From contig NC_091972.1 in the NCBI RefSeq assembly GCF_036711975.1, forward strand, positions 7,011,001-7,075,000: a stretch of 64,000 bases of DNA. Reading direction: 5' to 3'. The notes below the pieces were generated by a model, which was not told the origin of the DNA, did not search any database, and saw nothing but the letters and a program-made list of their open reading frames with translations. Position 1 is the first letter of the stretch. Each line of letters starts with the position of its first letter. The translations under genes were made by a program, and so were the position numbers. This DNA comes from Onthophagus taurus (Eukaryota > Arthropoda > Insecta > Coleoptera > Scarabaeidae). Shown here piece after piece: positions 13,728 through 24,968 of the stretch.

Positions 13728-14546
13728 ATGGGTAAAAATATGATATGGATATCCCCTGATGAAAGAATAAAAAAAATAATAATAAAAGAAGGTGAACATG
13801 GTTTAAAACCAACCGAAAATTGTGAATGTAAAATTAATATAACAAATTGTGATTTCAATGTGGAAAAATACAATAATTATCCTGTGGTTGTGGGTCAAAG
13901 TGATGATAGTTTCGAAAGATTGTTAGATATAGTTTTAACGATGATGAAAATTAATGAATTAGCAAACGTTTCGTTTTTACTCAATAAAAATAATACCGTA
14001 ACTTTAACTCTACACTTAATCGAATTTAAATCGAACGGATTTATTTTTGAGTGGAACGCAAAAACGAAATTCGATTTGTCTTTAAAACATAAAACGCGTG
14101 GCGTTGAACTTTTCAAAGAAAACCGTTATATCGACGCTTCCCACCGATTTAGCAAAGCTACCAAACTATTGTCTTCAATCCCGATTGACGTCGAGTTAAA
14201 ACCGAACGAAATAGACAACGTTAAAATCGAAGAAATCGAAACTTTAAAATCAAACTTGTACAACAATTTAGCTTCGTGTCAGTTGCGAAATCAAAATTAC
14301 GAGCACGTTATCGTTCTTTGCGATCGTGTTTTATCGGTTGATCCAAAAAATTTAAAAGCTATGTATAAATTAGCTGTTGCTCTCGATGGTGTGCATAATA
14401 TTGATAAAGCCTTCGATGTTTTAAAAGAATTACTCGAATTAGATCCTCAAAATAAAGCTGCTGGAGAAAAATTTAATTCCGTTCAAATTAAGGTTAAGAA
14501 GAATAATGCTAAGGTTAATGCTATGATTAAAAAAATGTTTGTGTGA
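13728..14546 (+). CDS. FKBP-like protein with three TPR repeats (FKBPL / Bride-of-doubletime type)
   Basis: A single exon of 272 residues. Residues about 1-100 resemble a degenerate FKBP fold (WISPDERIKKIIIKEGEHGLKP at the start, VTLTLHLIEF at the end), without the usual ligand-pocket pattern. Three TPR units follow at about 117-150, 173-206 and 208-241, with the typical NNLASCQLRNQNY and AMYKLAVALDG helices, then a lysine-rich end. Such proteins are non-catalytic immunophilin relatives that act as Hsp90 or kinase cofactors; Drosophila Bride of doubletime and vertebrate FKBPL are the closest types I know. The ATG at 13728 follows the dehydrogenase stop after AAA and has a favourable context. 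A dicistronic transcript is possible. Confidence 0.75.
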   Translation: MGKNMIWISPDERIKKIIIKEGEHGLKPTENCECKINITNCDFNVEKYNNYPVVVGQSDDSFERLLDIVLTMMKINELANVSFLLNKNNTVTLTLHLIEFKSNGFIFEWNAKTKFDLSLKHKTRGVELFKENRYIDASHRFSKATKLLSSIPIDVELKPNEIDNVKIEEIETLKSNLYNNLASCQLRNQNYEHVIVLCDRVLSVDPKNLKAMYKLAVALDGVHNIDKAFDVLKELLELDPQNKAAGEKFNSVQIKVKKNNAKVNAMIKKMFV

Positions 14547-14598
14547 ATTTACTGCATATGTATTTATTCCTTATTTAATCTGTTTATGCTTAATTGAG

Positions 14599-14604
14599 AA
14601 ATAA
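14599..14604 (+). terminator. Poly(A) signal after the FKBP-like gene
   Basis: AATAAA is 53 bp after the stop codon. It may serve both this gene and the dehydrogenase, although AATAAA also occurs inside the FKBP-like frame at 13766-13771. Confidence 0.5.
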
Positions 14605-15570
14605 ATTCTTTTTTAATTCGAGGTTTGGTGTGTTATTAATTAAATTAGTATTAAATAGAAAAAGTGTGGTTATATTTTCAATAAATCTGTTTTAATTTTA
14701 ACTGTGCAACAGTTTATTCGCAATATGAATAAAGGTGTACTCATTGCTTATAGTTGTTAATCAGAAAAATGAAAAACTTAATAAATACATTATTTTTATT
14801 TGTATTGAGTGATATTTGTAGGTTATGTCGAAAGAAATTATGAAAATGAAATCTTAGAATGTTCTAAAGCTTTTTGCTTTATCATATATTACTTTAGGCT
14901 TAATATTTACTTAACATAGATGATGCAAATAAATAGTGATTGTGACAATGATCCTAACGAAAAAGAATTTGAATTTATTACATTTACAATTGAGTAATAA
15001 TTTCTAGAAAATACTCATATGTTTAACACAATTTGTTCATAATTACACCTGGCTTGTATAAAATCCCGGGACGGCTGAAATATGCTTATTTAGGAACATC
15101 TTTCTTTTAATTCTGAAGATTAATTTTTAATTTAGGTTCTAAATCTTCAAAGTGTTTTAAAGATACTAATTGCTGTATCTTCAAAATACAGAAATGCTAC
15201 AACGATATGAATTTTGAACATATGGATTAAGCTATGTAGTTGATGATTATTTAGTTGCAACAAATTTTTTTTGCAGCATAGGTTATCTGAAGAATTTTTT
15301 TATTGAAGACTACTTAAATAATTTTAGTGAAGTTATAAAATAAGAAAACAGCTAACATGCATAATATCACATTTTACTTTATGAGTGCGTAATTACTTAA
15401 TCAATAGTTTTACAAATCAGTGTATTGCTGGAGGAAGTATCAATTTTTCTCTCCAGAGTACAGCTAAACGCGGTGTTGATGTTGAGAGAATGATTTTTGG
15501 TATCGTGCAAGTCAATTACTCCTATTTACTCCTAATCTTCAATTATGGAATAAAAACCTTAAAATTAAAG
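14605..15570. other. Spacer before TRIP4
   Basis: AT-rich sequence with no supportable gene or clear repeat. Confidence 0.4.
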
Positions 15571-15574
15571 TATT

Positions 15575-15974
15575 TTTTTTTAATTTAAAATTAATTTGCG
15601 TTAGCAGCGCCATCTATTATTACAATTTTGATTAATTAGTTGTCATAATTTCACCAATTTATATTAGATTGTCTTGAGTGGGTTTTATTCATATTAAATT
15701 AATAAAATGACTGAATTTATTCGAGATTGTTTAATACGAATCTTAGGAAATGATATTTCCAACGATATATATTATTTTTTAAATTCAAAATAAATTTGCG
15801 TTTGCAGCGCCATCTATTATTACAATTTTGATTAATTAGTTGTCATAATTTTACCAATTTATATTAGATTGTCTTGAGTGGGTTTTATTCATATAAAATT
15901 AATAAAATGACTGAATTTATTCGAGATTGTTTAATACCAATCTTAGGAAACGATATTTCCGACGATATTTTAGA
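15575..15974 (+). repeat. Tandem duplication of the TRIP4 promoter and first exon
   Basis: Two copies of about 195-200 bp lie at about 15575-15770 and 15775-15974 with an offset of exactly 200 bp and more than 90% identity. Both contain TTTGCGTT, AGCGCCATCT, the 5' UTR and an ATG followed by MTEFIRDCLI. The right copy keeps the splice donor GTAAGT and starts TRIP4. The left copy diverges just before the donor and would read only a short peptide of about 28 codons from ATG 15707 to a stop. Confidence 0.85.
15606..15615 (-). promoter_or_regulatory. CTCF-like motif in the duplicated TRIP4 promoter
   Basis: AGATGGCGCT on the minus strand occurs here and again at 15806-15815 in the second copy. 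It resembles the core of the insect CTCF site (AGGTGGCGC or AGATGGCGC). Binding is inferred. Confidence 0.4.
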
Positions 15975-17845
15975 GTAAGTGCTCAAAAGAATTAAAAAAA
16001 AACCTTCACATAACCTCACTTATAATTTCACCTTTAGATACATAACTACAATAAAGCAACTCGATGATTACGAAGAGTTTATGGAAAATATCGTCGATTT
16101 AAATAATGCGGAACATGTTACTGTGTATGAAGCTTTAAAACAACATCAATTTGGGATTCCTCATAAAAAGCTGACGAATAAAAAAGCACCAAAACAATCC
16201 TTAAAAAATGATAATAAGGCGATTAATAGTCCTCAACTATCAACTAGTCAACTCAGCTCATCTTCAAATACTCCATCTTCAGGTGGAAAAGGAAAAAAGA
16301 GATACACCAACTTTTATACACATGATCATAAACCAGGCTTGCTTAAAGGAAGGCATCCATGCGATTGTCAAGCAACTAAGCATGATCTAATTAATAATTG
16401 CACTAAATGTGGGAGGATTGTTTGTGCTCAAGAAGGATCTGGACCTTGTTTTTTCTGTGATAATATGGTAACATTATTTTTTTATTTACATTTATGATTT
16501 ATAAATTATTTCGTTTAGGTTTGTACCCGTTATGAAATGGAGGTGTTAAATAAAAATACGAAAGAATCAGATAAACTTTATAACCATTTAGTTGAACAGA
16601 AAAAATCGAAAGAATGGAAAAAAGCTCTTGAAACAAGAAATAGGTTATTAAAAACAGATCAAATGGGGTAAATAATTATTCTTTAAAAATTCTTGTATAT
16701 ATTCAAAATTAATAAAACCTTTTGTCCTTATTAAGTGATTCAATTAAAAATAAAATTTTTGATGACCAAAATGATTACTTTGATTTAAATTCAAAGTGGT
16801 TATCAGAAGATGACAAATCAAATTTGAAGAAAAAACACGCTTCAATGCATTCAAGTATTCATAAAAATAGGCGTGATATGAAACTTGCTTTGGATTTTGC
16901 TAGCCGTACTGTTACTTTAGACAACGATGAACATCTTAAGAACAAGAAAAAACTTATGGTTGGTGTTAATAAGTTGTTGGATAGTACTGAAAGAAGGTTT
17001 CCCAAGAATTTATTTAGTGGGGAGAAAGGAGAATTGATCACAGAAATTTTTAGATTGGTATAGTTATTTTTTTATTTAATTATGAATTAATGCTTAGTTG
17101 AATTGTTTTAGATGGATGCCCAATCGTTGAATGATTCAAGTGAAAGTGAGAAAAAAACTGAGAAAAATGAACAGAATGTCACAAAAAGAGTTTATAGAAT
17201 AGCTAATAATGATTTTTTGGAATCTGTTGATCAAGGATTATGTCTTAGTATGCATCAACCTTGGGCTAGTTTATTAGTTTCAGGTATTAAAATGTAAGTT
17301 GGAAAATAAAATTTAAATTTAATTCATTGTTAAAATAAATTTTATTTAAATTTTAGTCATGAAGGTAGAACTTGGAAAACAAACCATCGTGGACGTTTAT
17401 GGATAGCAGCAGCATCTAAAGAACCGGAAGATGATGAAATTTTAGCTTGCGAACAAATGTATCGTGATTTATATAACGGTAATTTTTTTTTGTAAATGTC
17501 TTGGTCATTATTTGATACATAACTTTTCAGATCCAAGTTTGGAGTTTCCAAAAAAATACCCAACCGGTTGTCTTTTGGGTTGCGTTTTTGTTGATGATTG
17601 TTTAGAACAAGGAGAATACCAAGAAAAATTTCCAAATGGAGAAAGTGGAAGTCCTTACGTTTTCATTTGTTCCAATCCGGTTATTTTGCCTGTATTTTAT
17701 CCAATGCAAGGTCAACATAAAATTTGTAATTATTTAATTAGAAAAATTTCTTGGATTTAATCTTAACACATTTTTTTTAGTTTCTTTACCAAAGGAATTA
17801 CACAAAACTGCCAAAGCCGCTTTGATGTCTTCTAAATGGGTTTAA
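15907..17845 (+). CDS. TRIP4: Activating signal cointegrator 1 (ASC-1/TRIP4)
   Basis: Eight exons (15907-15974, 16038-16467, 16519-16667, 16736-17057, 17112-17293, 17357-17478, 17531-17725, 17781-17845) give 510 residues. The N-terminal helical region starts MTEFIRDCLIPILGNDI. The C2HC5 zinc finger runs GRHPCDCQATKHDLINNC, CGRIVCAQEGSGPCFFC and then VC. The C-terminal ASCH domain shows LCLSMHQPWASLLVSGIK, EGRTWKTNHRGRLWIAAASK and GCVFVDDCLEQ. TRIP4 is a nuclear coactivator and a member of the ASC-1 complex, which works with ASCC3 in alkylation repair and in ribosome-collision quality control. Its promoter and first exon have a damaged tandem copy just upstream. It is tail-to-tail with the secreted Thr-rich gene. 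Confidence 0.95.
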
Positions 17846-18191
17846 TTTTGGATGAAACAAAGAATGAAACATTTTTTATATAATATTTTATTTACCTAAT
17901 TCATTTACAATCTAATTCTAGAATTCATTCTGGAAATATTATTAAAAATAAATAAATAATTTATTTACTAAAAAAATTAATCACATTAAAAATATTGCAA
18001 AAGTTTTTTGTTTGAAAATATAATCATTGGTACATTCTATATCATCATAAACACTTTATTATTCTTAATATAAAAACCAATTTAAACATATTTACATTAT
18101 AATTTTGGTGTTAGAGAGCTAAAATACGAAGCTAAAACGTCTTTTTGAGATTTTTTTAATTAAAATTTATTTCATCTTAATTTTTAATATA
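17846..18191. other. Converging 3' UTRs
   Basis: The short spacer between TRIP4 (plus) and the Thr-rich gene (minus) has AATAAA-like signals near 17949 and is AT-rich. No further gene is seen. Confidence 0.4.
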
Positions 18192-21100
18192 TTAATGCCT
18201 ATCTTTATTTATATTAGTGAAAAACGCCTCAATGGGTAAAATAGGATCTTCAGTTGATAATGTAAAATAACTCGGTACTCTTCTTACATTCGAATTAACC
18301 GATTTAAAAATACCCGGTACGTTATAATCATTTTGCGCCGAAGAAGTCAAATCAGACACCCTTTGCGATTGCAAAAATGCATCATTTTTCATAATATCCA
18401 TCTCAACATCTTCGCTTTCCTCATATTCGTCCCCTTCCGATTCTTTTCTCTCGTCATTTCCGCGAGTTACATCCGGAATTGGAGTAGTAGTAGTTGTTGT
18501 TGTGGTTGTAGATGGAATTTTTGGAGTTTCATTCATTTGATTTTGTTCTGTTATTATATCCGTTACATCTTCAATTTCGGTAATTTCTTCCGGTGGTAAA
18601 GTAGTTTTTTCAATTTTAGTTCGATTTTGAATTCGTTCCCTTAAAGATGAATGAATCGGTCTTCTTAAATTATTAAAAATGTTTGGTTTTATTGAAACTT
18701 TTTGTTGTGGAGGTGCTTGAGTAGTCGATCGAAATCTTCCTAACGGTCGTTTTCGTATTTCTTCGTCATTCGTACCATGGCGCGGATCTTTCGGTATAAA
18801 TTTTTTTCTTTGTACTGCCGGTTCAGTTATTTCTTGTACCGGAGGAAGTGTTTCTTCTTTAATTTCAACAGGTTTGGTTAAGTATGGTCTTCTTGTACGG
18901 TACAATAACCTTGTTCTTGATGTTTCTGTTGGTTTTGGCGTTTCAGTTGTCGTCGTCGTAGTCGTTGATAGGAATCTGTTTTTATTATCTTTAAGACTAA
19001 AACTTGGTCTTATAGGGTTGTATTGAATTGGTCTTCTTCTTAATTTTGGTTTAAGAGTTGGTGGTTCCGGTGTAGTAGTTGTTGATGTTGTTGTCGTTGT
19101 CGTTGTAGTAGTTGTTGTAGCTAATGTCGTTTCTTCTTTTTCGGCTTGGTAATGATATATTTCCTGTATTGTAATTTCATCTTTTGGTTCGTGTTTTTCT
19201 TCGTTACTTTCATCTTCTTGTTTGTTATTTTCAACGGTGAAATCATTTTCGTCATTTTTCGTCACCTCTTCACTAGTATAAATTTGTTGTTCGGTCATTT
19301 CCATTGTTTCTTCTCTGCTGTTATCTTCAGTAATTTTTATTTCTTCTTTATTAGCGAGAGTGGGTTTTCTTTGGGCCCCTTCCGTGGGTTTTGTAAACTG
19401 TTCTTCAATCGTTATTTCTTGATTAACTGGCGGACGATATCTTTGACGATATCTAACTCTTTTTTCATTTTTCTCATTGGTTTGCGAATTAGATTCATTT
19501 TGATTAATAATAATTTGTTGATTATTATTATTATAATTAACTCTTTGTACCGGTCTTCGTCTAATTGGTCGAATTTGAACCTCTTCATCTTCATTTTCCT
19601 TAGCTTGCGTTCGAATCGGTTTTCTTCTTCTATTAGGGTGTGGCCTCCTTTTAATTTGATATTCTTGCGTTTCTGTTGAAGGCGCCGAAGTAGTTGTTGT
19701 TGTCGTAAATGGTTCTGTTGTAATTTCCGGTTCTTCAATACGATATTTATTCCCTCTTGGTTTAGGTGTAGTTGTAATCTCATTTTCTTGGTCATTACTG
19801 CTTAAAGAAAATTCGAAATGATTCATAATTGGTTTTCCCAAAATAGGATAATGTGTTGAAACTTCTTTAACGTTGAAAAAACTGTCGGGTTTTTGTTTAA
19901 CTTTTTGTGATAGTTCAGTAAAAATTGTTGAAACTTCGTTTTGCGTTGGTAAAGTAGGAATGGGTTTTAGTGGTGTTGGCAAAAAGATTTCTTGTTTAAT
20001 CGGTTTTCTTCGTTCGTTATTTAAAACTTGTTGATGTTGAAGCTGAAATTGATCATACGATGGGGTATCTAACCAATTTTTTGACTCAGTAACCTCATAA
20101 GTAGCCAAATTTGGCGATTGACTACTTGGTTTTTGAATAAATTGGTAATTTTGGAAACCAATCGGAATTGAATTATGAATTTCTTTAACATTTTCTTTCG
20201 TAACTTGAACATCAATAGCTTGTTCGTTTTGATTTACCAAATAAAACTGATTATGTAAGTTTTGTTGTTGTTGATAAGGCGAAGGTATTTGTAGAATTAT
20301 CTCGTTTGAAGATTGCGATTTTGTCACTTTTGGAGCTTCCGTAATTGTTTCTTTTTGTTTTGCACCGAAAACTTTAGTTTTTTGTTGTTTTTCTTGTTCT
20401 AAAAATTCTTTGGACGGTGGTGGGGGAACTAAATTTCTGGTGTACTCATCATTTTGAGCTTGGAAAGTGTATCCTTCGTTTGTAGGTTGTTTTGGTAAAA
20501 CGTATTGCTGCACGGGAAGTCGTTGAAAATGATATAAATCGTTACCAAAGTGATTTTGATATTCTAAAGATGAGTGTTGATTAAGTCTTGATGGATTATT
20601 ATGAGTGTAATAAGCGTAATTATCTATAAAAGTACATTATAAATTAGTTTTAGTTATTTTTAAATCTTACAAGCTTTCTTACTTAGCGTATTTGAAGGTG
20701 CTGCTGCAATAACTTCATCTCTTTGGCTATAAGCTCCTTGCGGGCCTCTTTGCGGTTTGGTTCTTTTACTAGAAGAAACATGAGTTTTTCCCAAAACTGG
20801 ATATTTTACGATTTTATTTTGACTTCGATGTGTTAGAACTGGTTTTGGTTGGATAAATTGGTTTGTCAAATAATGAAGTTGATGATGCTTCCCATGAGAA
20901 GAGGGCACTTTACCTTCAAAAAATAACAATTAATTACAATAAATTCTACAGTTTATTTCTATTAACTCACTTAAGTGATATTGCCCATTAGGATGACTTG
21001 AATGAGGAGTACTACTTGAAAGCTTAGGCGTGATTTCAGTTGGTTCTTGTTCTTCTTTAAGCCGGTTAAAACTTTCTTTAATTTTTAAATTTTCCTCAAC

Positions 21101-21678
21101 CCGAAACGGATTTTCCTTGGAAAAGTGAGACTCTCGTATTCTTCCGTGACCAATAATCGGTTTCCAACCGTCGTCGAGCAATTTTCCTTCACGTTCATTT
21201 GAGGATATCTCCACGACGCAAAAAGCAATAACTATAAAGGATAATAAACAATCGATTAATATTGAAGGTTCGTATTAATTTAGAACGAAACTCGTTGAGT
21301 AACATCCGGTATTTGTATCTGTGTTTGAGTAAATGCTATAAATCAATGCGTGCGTGTCCTATTTCGAGTTGAACTTTCCGTTTCTGCACACATCTTAAGA
21401 CTATGGCTGGAAAGTTGTTCGTTTTGGAGGACAACGACGATTGTATTTCGAATTTTATGTTGGAGAAGTAAATGCAAGTTCTCTAGAAATACTATATGTA
21501 CAAATTTATTGAGATGGTTTAATTTTTCAATAACATTCTTGATATCTTTCTGTGTCATTATGATAAATGTGGAGCAGAAGATTTTGGACTTTTGAGACGT
21601 CCTTTTTAAATCACTTGTTAATGTTAAACCTATTTATTTACCTGTTACAATTAACTTCCATCTTTCTGGTGGAATCAT
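18192..21678 (-). CDS. Secreted Thr/Pro-rich low-complexity protein, function unknown
   Basis: Four exons on the minus strand (21642-21678, 20971-21231, 20683-20913, 18192-20623) join in phase to 986 residues. The start MIPPERWKLIVTVIAFCVVE is a clear signal peptide made across the first splice. The rest is disordered: threonine runs flanked by proline and glutamate (TTTTTTTTTTTTSTTTT near the middle), Gln-rich segments and basic RRRP blocks. A motif P-[IV]-[IL]-G-[KH] recurs three times (WKPIIGHGRI, KYPVLGKTHV, HYPILGKPIM). The end is FTLSTEDPILPIEAFFTNINKDRH. No known domain, chitin-binding or otherwise, is seen. An extracellular, cuticle-associated or mucin-like role is a guess. The exon joins are well supported by phase. 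Confidence 0.75.
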
Positions 21679-23463
21679 TATCTGAAACATATAAAAAAAA
21701 AGAAACATTGAATATAATACTTTGAAATCTACAAAATTAGTTTTGTGTTAATTTTAAGAAAGTGTTTAATTCATTAAACGATAATTAAATTACTTTCTCA
21801 TGCAATTCCATAATTTCGTTTCAGTTTTCGCTTACTTCTCATTAAATATTTCTAAATCGAGACTTTCTCTAGAGTCTCTAGTGTAGACTATTTTGCTCGT
21901 TCACCGCAGTAAAACTCCTCCCCGTTGCCTTACTTCTGGAAGGAACGATAATTTTTTGTCGGAAACCGTAAATTATACTCATTTCGAAAAAATATACCAG
22001 GAAGTAAAATTTCTCGAAACGGTTCGTTTCTTCAAACCTTTTGTTTGAATTTAAAATTTATTTATCTTTACTTCCTTATCACCGTTTAATAACTATATTT
22101 TATTGTTGGGGAATACTTTTATATATCTTACATCATTGATGTCGCAAAAAAACTTTTTCTAAGTTACTTATTAAGAAACATTTTGAATACGTGAAGAGAA
22201 AAAAAATAGTTTTGCTTCTAGAATATTTTATTAACTTATATAGAATGTTATTACGTAATGAAATAATGCAAGAAAATGTGATTGTATTGAAGTGAAGAAA
22301 ATGTGAATGTGTGATGAAGTGTTATTGGATGGATAATTTGCGAGCACTAATTGAAGTTAACGCGTGGACGATTGGCACGCGAATTTTCGAAATTAAAAAC
22401 TATATAAAAATGAAGGAATCGGCTAATATTATGGTTCCTTGGGCGATAAAACTGGGTCGACGTCGGAATAGAAAACTAATAAACGGTTCGTCCGAGTCGG
22501 ACTCTGCTCCTTCTACAACTAATAAAGACCGTTTCGCGCGCCAGTTTCGAAAATTTTATTTACATTTAGAAAGCCGACGGCTCTCTAATAAATTGCAATT
22601 TTGTCATCGCTAAACTTTTTATCATCAATAATTATTAAGATCGATTCGATTCAATCATTTCGATCGAATCATTTTAATGATGCAAAAGCTACAGAAACAG
22701 TTTCCATTCTTTTAGGATTCTATGTTAAACGTTTCTTTCTAATTGTTTAGGATAGAAATCACCAATACTTGAGAATGTTTTTAACGGAAACTTGTAAAGA
22801 TAAATTATATAGATATAAATCGTGTATACAAAGTATTGAAAAAGATATGCACAGTTAAATAATGTACACCATCAATCATACATTCTTCGAATATACTGTG
22901 TATGCGTAGCCTACATGCAGGAACTTAAGTGCAGAAGCATGTATTTTTTAGTAATAATATTATTAATTGTCCATAAAGATGGTGAGGTTTGATATTGCTA
23001 TTTGTGAATTGCTTCAAAGTATACAGTGTGTTTGATTTTACTTGTCACAACAGATATCTCGACTACTATTGGAGATATGAAAAATGTTATAGAAGAAAAG
23101 TTGCTATACACATAATATATCTATTATCTGGTATATCCAAAAAAGGAAGTGGGCAGCAAATGTGCAAAAATGAAAAAACTTTCAATCTAAAAATTTTTTG
23201 TAATATGCTTAGAATGCCGAGCGTTGCTATTAACAACATGGAACACTACGTATTCATCTAATTTTCATATATTTCTCGACATCTATGCATCTGAGAGCTC
23301 TTTTTCACCTTTGCTCTCAGATATTACAAGTTGTTAATGAAACAAATCTACCCTGCGTAATTTATGTAAGAAATAATCTCGGCCGACTTCGAAGACGTCG
23401 GCCGCCCTAAGTATTGTTCGTGATATAAGAAATAACCTTGGCCGACTTCGAAGACGTTTACTG

Positions 23464-23510
23464 CAGCGGTCACCAAGCCATCGATCGTGAGCTACCGGTG
23501 GATCGTAACA
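23464..23510 (+). mobile_element. hAT-type terminal fragment
   Basis: CAGCGGTCACCAAGCCATCG followed by ATCGTGAGCTACCGGTGGATCG resembles the ends of hAT DNA transposons (CAGnGGTCnCCAA...). Only this short end is seen. A GGCCGACTTCGAAGACG stretch occurs twice just before it, at about 23380 and 23432. Confidence 0.4.
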
Positions 23511-24398
23511 ATATTACTACTTACTTCATTTTCGATGTCTGTAACTCCATCATCATCATCTACAGTTTCATTTAAGACTATGCAAAAAAGAAATATGGAT
23601 AGTAAAATGAACGTATGAGCGGTTATTGTAAATTTACAAAATAATGGGAAAAGTTGTAATAAAATTTTGAAAATCGTAATAACTGTCTATTATTAAAAAA
23701 TGGGAAGAAAACAGAAAAACCTAAAACAACTACATCAAGTTTGGCTACTTAAAATCAGGAACTAAGAATCTAATACATCCTGAAAACTGTATGATCAAAA
23801 CTACATCTTTCAGCTTGACAATGCAATTCAACGAAATTGAAGCCACTTAGTCCTCTGCCTGTGGAGGCACATTACCCCTAGCTCCAATAACACCAGATTG
23901 CAACAAAAATTAACCTGGAGTCTCGTAGCCACCAGTACCTACAGCAATGTAGCCCTCAGCCCTTCTGAAGATCAAAGCCCAGGTGCTGGATTTAGGCCCA
24001 GGTCAAAGCAACCCAATTTTTCGACAGTCCGCTGATCCTTCACGCTACACACAGCTACAAATGTGAAGTGGCATTATACAGGTGTTTCTGTAAGTCATGG
24101 CATAATTTTAATCACAAATACTAGAGTGAAAATGGTGACAACGCAATCCAACCCATAAATGGCTAAGATATGGACTTTCAAATTTAAGTAATTTTCAAAA
24201 ATTTTCTTAAATATTTGCAAACAGTGCAATGTTATCATAAGAAATCATTATTGGAGATATCGAACCACGGGATCAGTGCTATACAGGTGTTCACAAAGGT
24301 TATTTCTTTAAAACTTTTTAATTATGTCATAAACTCTTAAATTTTCCAACTGATTCTAATAGCCTATTTGATTTTAAAATTATTTTCACTTTTAGAAA

Positions 24399-24968
24399 TT
24401 TTTGATTAGACGCATCGTTTTCGAGATATTTGCAAAAAGATACAACCTCGATTTTGGAATGTTTTTATTAATCGTAGGTGCCTATGGAAACTAATTGTAA
24501 GTAAAGACAACCTGATAGAACAACATTTCTAAATATTGAAAGATATTTACGTGAGATAAGAAATTTAAGACAAAAGGATGCATAGTTTTGGATTTTGTGG
24601 CAGATCGTTGTACTGCTGATAGCAACAGTTTAGACATATCAGAATATTCAAAGGTATGTCCTACATTAACAGCAATTATTTCTATCCATTTGTCGAGAGT
24701 ACAAGAATTCAAAATTGCCATACTATGATGGAAAATGTACAATTGAGAAAAATACTTACAAGAATTCAAAATTGCCATACTATGATGGAAAAATGTACAA
24801 TTGAGAAAAATACTTTTTACAGATAACCAGTAATTCGAATAATGCTGAAGAATAACTGTACTGAAGAAAATCCAGATTTCGTGCTACGTTGAGTAATAAT
24901 TTGACAGATTTCTTTTAAACGAACTTAAATCTTTTTATGAATAACTCGAAAACGATGCATTAGTAGAA
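24399..24968. mobile_element. Degraded element with inverted CGTTTTCGAG ends
   Basis: GCATCGTTTTCGAGATAT at about 24411 and its near inverse AATAACTCGAAAACGATGC at about 24942 bracket about 550 bp. No transposase can be read. The family is unknown. Similar GAGATAT sequences occur at 23060-23080 and 24250. Confidence 0.35.
24700..24814 (+). repeat. 57-bp tandem duplication
   Basis: Two nearly identical 57-bp units, each beginning TACAAGAATTCAAAATTGCC, lie end to end; the second has one extra A. The near identity points to a recent event. Confidence 0.85.

Noticed and set aside
15385-15588. Small plus-strand frame before the TRIP4 duplication
   Set aside because: AT-rich, no motif and no conserved start.
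19146-19795. Frames opposite or alternate to the Thr-rich secreted gene, including a plus-strand frame of 177 codons
   Set aside because: They are hydrophobic or low-complexity shadows of ACA/ACT-rich coding sequence and have no start context or neighbours.
22311-22613. 100-codon plus-strand frame in a higher-GC patch
   Set aside because: No recognisable homology, no splice or promoter support; it may be regulatory rather than coding.
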